Shown here piece by piece: positions 58,671 through 64,000 of a stretch of 64,000 nucleotides of DNA. The position numbers and the translations under genes were made by a program. This DNA comes from Apostichopus japonicus. Its lineage: Eukaryota > Echinodermata > Holothuroidea > Aspidochirotida > Stichopodidae. The stretch covers positions 20,158,666 through 20,222,665 of the forward strand of contig NC_092579.1 in the NCBI RefSeq assembly GCF_037975245.1, read 5' to 3'. The stretch's first letter is position 1. Each line of letters opens with the position of its first letter. Under the pieces are notes generated by a model. The model saw nothing but the letters and a program-made list of their open reading frames with translations, made no database searches and had not been told where the DNA came from.

Positions 58671-59762
58671 TACATTAATGTACAAAATACAGTAGGACTA
58701 TTCCAAGTACACACATGTATATACTTCATATCACTCCCTGTGCAGCACTGAAAACTGTGCACTGCTAGAATTCTATGAAAATGAGTATATATAAAGATTG
58801 AAATATTCTGACAACCAAGAAGAAACCACATTGTGAAAGTCACTTTCACACACAAATTCATTTCTAAAAGTAATGATTAACATAATCATAATAAAAAAAT
58901 TAAAAATTCTCGGACCGGTGTAGTAATGTCGGATCTGTGTAGTAATTTCTCAACCGGGTAACAGCGATGATGGTTGGATACTGCTGTAACCGGGTGCTCG
59001 GTGCAAACAACGAGTGATATATATATCTTAACCTATAATTAATAGACACAAACTTCAGGGAAACATTAGATGAACGGTCCCATTATCGACACCACCCAAA
59101 CTATTTTCGTCAGCAACATCCAAATATTTCCAAAGTAACACTAACATATTGCCACACTTCCTGTACATCCCAAGGTTTTCGATGTGTCAGTAGGTATGTG
59201 CTGGTAGAGATAGGGTATAGTGTAACTGTAGGTCTTGGTCTTTTTTTGTACTCTATAGTACTGTATTTGTCACTTGCCAGGTAATGTTTTAGCAGCATCA
59301 AGTAATGTATGGAGGAGAGAGACCAAGCTGCCAGTATGTACAGTAGTAGTTGTGTCTACATACATGTACTAGTATACATGTAGACATGTATAGACACCCA
59401 TTCATTCAAGGGGACAAATGCATTTAGACAAGGAGAAGGACCTCAAATCAACATATTAGTTTCTTCTAAAATTGTGGTTTCTCTAAATAATTCAGTGGTT
59501 AAGGTCAGAAATTTGTGATGGCAAATTAAATGACAAGAAAACTTCATTTGACTACCTTAACAGGCATTACAACACAATACTGTATCTCTAGTCATACACT
59601 TCAAATTAAATCACCAAAAGCCATGAAAAACTATACACATTTGGCAGCAACTAGCTTTGCTAAATATAAAAATCCCCTCTCTCAAATTTTGCAAGTGTTA
59701 CTACACTGTTTGAAACAGCATGGCAACACCCAAATTCACTTATTGCATATCATTGCAAATTC
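58671..59762 (-). other. CK1 intron segment, no gene seen
   Basis: AT-rich intronic sequence with short palindromic words (acatgtactagtatacatgt near 59,361). No coding or RNA gene is recognised. Confidence 0.55.
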
Positions 59763-60331
59763 AAAGAAAAGTCCAGGTCAAAATTGATTTTTGATATGTT
59801 ACAGAGGAACATAACCTAAGCATACTAGTGAAATTTGCATTCAATTCCGATGTACCGTGACCGTTTTTGAGAAATTGACAGTTGAAGTTACCTGATATTC
59901 TACAAAAGTGAACTTGAAGCAAACAGGTGTGATGTCATGTTTCACACTGACAAATAATGTTTTGTTTTTTCTATATTTTTCAGTCTATTGATTTGACCTT
60001 GGATTGGATAGGGTTACTAGTTTCATCTAAAGGGGATGTGAAGTTTACGAACTACCAATACCTATGGTACATTTACATTAAGGATGCATCCAATTGTGGA
60101 GTATAAAATTAAACGTAAATTTTAAAGGAAAACAAAACATTGTTTATCAGTGTGCAACAATGACGTCACAGCTGTTTGCTCCAAGTTCACTTTGGTATGA
60201 AAGGTGGCAACTTCAACTGTCAATATCACAAAAACGCTACATAGGAATTGAATGCAAATTTCACCAGAATGCTTAGATTATGTTCCTCTTTAACAAATAA
60301 AAAATGAAATTTGACCTGGACTATTCTTTTA
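59763..60331. mobile_element. Long-arm foldback MITE
   Basis: About 200-bp imperfect inverted arms (59,763-59,968 and 60,130-60,331) flank a 160-bp spacer. The ends read aaagaaaagtccaggtcaaa and, inverted, nearly the same. Internal landmarks ataaccta/cttagattat and tgaacttg/caagttca pair across the arms. It has no coding capacity; target duplication is unclear. A shorter relative lies at 35,714. Confidence 0.8.
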
Positions 60332-62176
60332 AGCACAATTTGTAAAACCATATACTACAGTATTCCCAGCTTTCCCAAAATAGGCCGACAGTACCAATCG
60401 GGGAATAAACTGTAATTAAGTGTACAATAAATCAACAAATTACACTATCCTATGTCTAGGTTTCTGTGGATTGCTTTCATCATAAACTGACTGATAGTGC
60501 TACTAATGTTCTATGAAGCTAAACCATACGCATCTTCACACTACTACAGTGTAGTATTTTTGTATCAGTAGATTACCGTAGAGTAAAATTAATTGACTAC
60601 TGTACCTGCCACTACGATAAATAGAAACTCAAATCTTCCTTGACTTTTACTGCAAAACTATGCAGAGCTATCCTATTGTACTGTATTATGTATGAACAGT
60701 AAACATAAAGGCTGTGCATTAATTAAATATTTCTCATTACGGTCTTCACTTGATTTAGATTCTCTAGGTTGTCCCTAGACTACACGTTGTTGCAGCATCA
60801 TCATCACAGAGATGTAGATTTCATGCCAGTCTTTGTCCTCAAGATTACTATCTCACATGCCATGCAATACTTATATGTAAGTCTGTACACAACATCATGC
60901 ATAAACTGTATACAATATATATCATAGTTAAGCTGTCACTGCATTAATAACAAGCACCAGAGCCCCCACAACACAAGAGTCATAACTGAAATTCTCCAGC
61001 AGAAGCATTCCTGAAGCTTCTCTGTAGCTCTCTATCATCATCTATCTGCAATGTGTAAAACTCCGGCAGGCAGTCCAACAGTCATTTGCACTAGTAGCTA
61101 ATATTTTACACTTGATATCAATGATAAGGTATTTCAGGTCAGTTTAACGTGGGGCTTTCTTTTCCCAACTGGCAGTGGAAGAAAATAACAGTGATTCATT
61201 TCTTGTGAAAGCAGAACACCAAATGTTGACTGATGTTGTGTGAGGAGGGAGGGTCAGAGTGTAGCTTGGAAACAGGATGAAAGGGGTTGTTGGCCATGTC
61301 CTACTGTGTAAATTGAACAGGACTGTGTGGTTGATATATGTTATAGAGGTTACTGTATATCAGAGCTACAGTGCGATAAACTGTATGAAACTAACTAGTG
61401 TCAACAGTGCTCATGGGGGAAACAAATTCAGAAAACAAATGGCTGTAGTTTTTTTTTTTTTTCAAGGGATTTCCAGGGAATGTGCTGTAGTTGTGAAACA
61501 CAATTTATGGCATTATTGTCCAGAATTATTCTTTGAGAATCTGAATCAAAAGTTTGCAAATCATGGAAATGAGAACAGGCATCTGCCCAATTGTATTCCA
61601 TAGACAGAAAGTCTGTAATATCTGTGAAAAGTTAGTTCAATCGTCCTACCACAGTTTGTGCATTGTTAATTTTGGTATGGTCGACTACGGTCTGACTTAT
61701 GTAGAGCAATTTCTTTTTAATTTGAATCTAAATTGACTAGAACAGTACTTCTATCATGTAGGCTACAGTATACAGTAGGTGAGGATATCCACAGTGTTCT
61801 TATTTGAAATCAAATTATATTGAACCATGTACTGAATAAACAGTATGATGAACAAACTTTTTGACTTCCATATGAAATGTGACACAGTTTTTAAAAACTA
61901 AAATGGAGGGAGAAGGAAATGTAACTTGCACAACGTTTTTTCTTAGAATGTTCTATTACCCATTAAAACTACTATTGGCCAGGCAACAACAGCTTGCTGT
62001 CAAAGCTTGTTAGAAAAAATTTAACTGAAAAAGATGCCAATTTCTTTTCTTTTGAATTGCCAAAAAGTCAGAAGTTCAATGTTCCTTTGTTACAGACTTA
62101 AGTTAAGGTCACTGGAACCAGAGCGTTGCAGCCGTCACTACCACACAAATCCAAGTCAGTCATATAAATAGCTGTT
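60332..62176 (-). other. CK1 intron segment, no gene seen
   Basis: AT-rich, with many tactgtac/acagta words. A plus-strand frame at 61,277-61,603 has no recognisable domain and contains a poly-T-derived Phe run, so it is not called as a gene. Confidence 0.5.
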
Positions 62177-62531
62177 CATTCATACTTAGTAAAGATTCCT
62201 AAATCCTATTAGTCCATTCAGGTCAGCTGACCATGGTTAATCCTGTCAGTAACGCACGGTAAAATTACGGGGCATCACTTTAATAAATCTTTGGTTATAT
62301 GTAACCAAAAATGTTTTGTTTTATGATTTTTCCCCCACACAAATGGTAGTGTATGAATGAACGGGGTTAATCAACGGTCTAGCGTGCGTTACTCACATGA
62401 TTAATGCACTCCGGGTGTTAATGCTATCGCTGGATGCACTCAGGCTCCGCCCTCGTGCATCGCTTGCATTATACCCCGATCGTGCATTAATCCTGTGAGT
62501 AACGCACGCTAGACCGTTGATTAACCCCTTA
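62177..62531. mobile_element. 355-bp hairpin MITE-like element, copy 3
   Basis: Third copy, 47 kb from the nearest other copy, with over 95 percent visible identity to the copies in B and C. The TT dinucleotide flanks both sides (62,175-62,176 and 62,532-62,533). Inverted arms and the GC-rich loop are intact. A dispersed copy shows the sequence is mobile rather than part of the receptor duplication. Confidence 0.78.
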
Positions 62532-62901
62532 TTTAACAGTACTTATCAACCATTGTGAGACCTGTCTTTTTAAACTATAATTGCTATTATTACAAACACA
62601 ATAGCTTCTGATATTTAATACAAGTGGTTACCTTTGCAAAGTTCCCACACCCACCAAAATTTACCAACAGAAAGACAACATATTTATTCCAACTGTACAA
62701 AGCAGACCATCAATGGTGAAAAGTTTCCTACAGTATATACAGGGCTAGTGACCCTTTGTGCTTAAGTTTGTACAATGTATAATATTATTTTACAGTACCA
62801 CGGAGACAGCATGGTAACAAATCAAGGTATGATCATGGAAAGGAGAGACTATCAACAAAAAGAATACTGCAGCAGAACTTGATACAAATGTCCAGTAAGA
62901 A

Positions 62902-63225
62902 CAGGGGTAGGCAACCTTTTTGAATGAATGGGCCAGATATAAGGAGCGAAAAATTGACTGGGCCGCAACTAACCAACGACCTGCTGTTGATTTCAAACCA
63001 TTGATTCCGAGGACTTTTCAAGCAATAGGTGTGTGTACTTAATCTGTATTCACAAAAACATAATGTCAATACAGTACAGTTGATAATTAATGGGGATAAT
63101 AGGCGTACCTGACAGCATCATTAGTGCCGACAAATTCTAAGCAACTTGCTCGTTTTTTGTGATGATGTAAAATAGATTGATTTTTTTTCTTTTTCTTGAG
63201 ACATCTCACGGGCCGTCTACCCCAG
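62902..63225. mobile_element. hAT-like MITE, degenerate
   Basis: Begins CAGGGGTAGGCAACCTTTTT, a typical hAT-type terminus, with gggcc blocks in the subterminal region. It ends cgggccgtctaccccag, roughly the inverted form. An exact 8-bp target duplication is not evident, so boundaries are approximate. Confidence 0.4.
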
Positions 63226-64000
63226 AATTAGAATTATCCATCTAAAGAAGGACACCTTTCTTTATCCCAAGTTCCTTTAATGTCAATGTTTTCAACTTAA
63301 CTTGAACATTCATATGGAGTGTACATATCAAAAAGTCAAGCTTCCATAACAGCCTTTGGCCATGATAAACTAGATACCATACAAATGTTGGTTAGTAAAG
63401 TAGAACTGAACAATAAATGGTGAGCATTTGGCAATTTATTTTTATTTTATTCAAACCTTTTCTTGCCTGTGGGTTATTTATAGCTAATCTTTACCCAAGG
63501 TCCTATTGGAAATAGATAGTTAAGCTAGTAAAACAGGTTAAGACGAAGAAACAAGTATACAGGTTAAAAAGAACAGGAAAACATCAAACTTGTAAAAAGC
63601 AAAACCACAACTAGTAATAGAAGGTGAGATGCCATGAGCGATAATTCCCAACGGAGTGACTTCTGCAATGTACTGTACATGTGTTATAGCTGTAGCTCTC
63701 AAACCAGAGACTGACAGAGTGACTGAACAATTGTACAATATCATTTAGTCAGTATCAGGAGCTAGATTTAGTTACATTGCAAAACAAGAAAGCCAGTTGG
63801 CTTTGTGATTCCTTGCCATAAAATTTATTGAAAATTCAAAATACTGTAACAGTCTGACTAATGTAGAGCAAATGAGTTAAATTTTGTTAAAGAATTAAAC
63901 TGTGAGAACCTGAAAATTTGTAAAAATCCCCTGTGGGCATCAACCATGTCATTCACTCATAAGGATTTTTACAGTGTAGAATTTAAAACCAAAATGTTTC
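63226..64000 (-). other. Right edge, presumed CK1 intron
   Basis: AT-rich sequence with no exon or repeat recognised. It is assigned to the CK1 intron only because the 5' exons of that gene have not been met. Confidence 0.4.

Noticed and set aside
54965-64000. Search for the first CK1 exons (ATP-loop GSGSFG and HIESKFY motifs)
   Set aside because: No matching translation was found on the minus strand, so they are placed outside the window rather than forced onto weak matches.

Overview
The window is nuclear DNA from an animal. It has split genes with consensus splice sites, is AT-rich with many simple repeats, and carries DIRS-type, hAT-type and hammerhead-bearing elements. The repeat content fits a marine invertebrate, with an echinoderm such as a sea cucumber as a guess; nothing here fixes the species.

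Left part (1-22,815): a local triplication built around an intronless class A GPCR gene. Unit A (about 370-7,368), unit B (7,597-12,343, cut short downstream) and unit C (12,344-22,815) each carry one receptor gene on the minus strand, with a TATA-like box and a CACGTG E-box just upstream. Each receptor also has a 26-bp minisatellite and a tRNA-like relic just downstream. Inserted elements order the copies: B and C share a 355-bp hairpin element and a 5' segment that A lacks, and only C carries two copies of a 1.09-kb hAT-type element. The simplest history is A first, then a B/C duplication, then hAT insertions into C.

Right part (26,732 to beyond 64,000): one large minus-strand gene for a casein kinase 1 of the delta/epsilon class. 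Five internal exons give the kinase domain from the GIPT motif to the start of the tail. Two possible terminal exons (27,618-27,811 and 26,732-26,967) both join in frame, predicting two different C-terminal tails. The first exons (start codon, ATP-binding loop) lie beyond the right edge. The introns are large.

The 9.3-kb intron holds a near full-length DIRS-like tyrosine-recombinase retrotransposon (47,071-53,606). It has identical 118-bp inverted terminal repeats, an internal complementary region, and gag, RT/RNase H/methyltransferase-like and recombinase frames with at least two frameshifts. The upstream intron holds a (CATA)26 tract, a tandem 179-bp repeat with a hammerhead-like ribozyme (58,397-58,670, resembling an animal retrozyme), a long-arm foldback MITE and a third copy of the 355-bp hairpin element. 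Most remaining sequence is intronic or intergenic and shows no recognisable genes.
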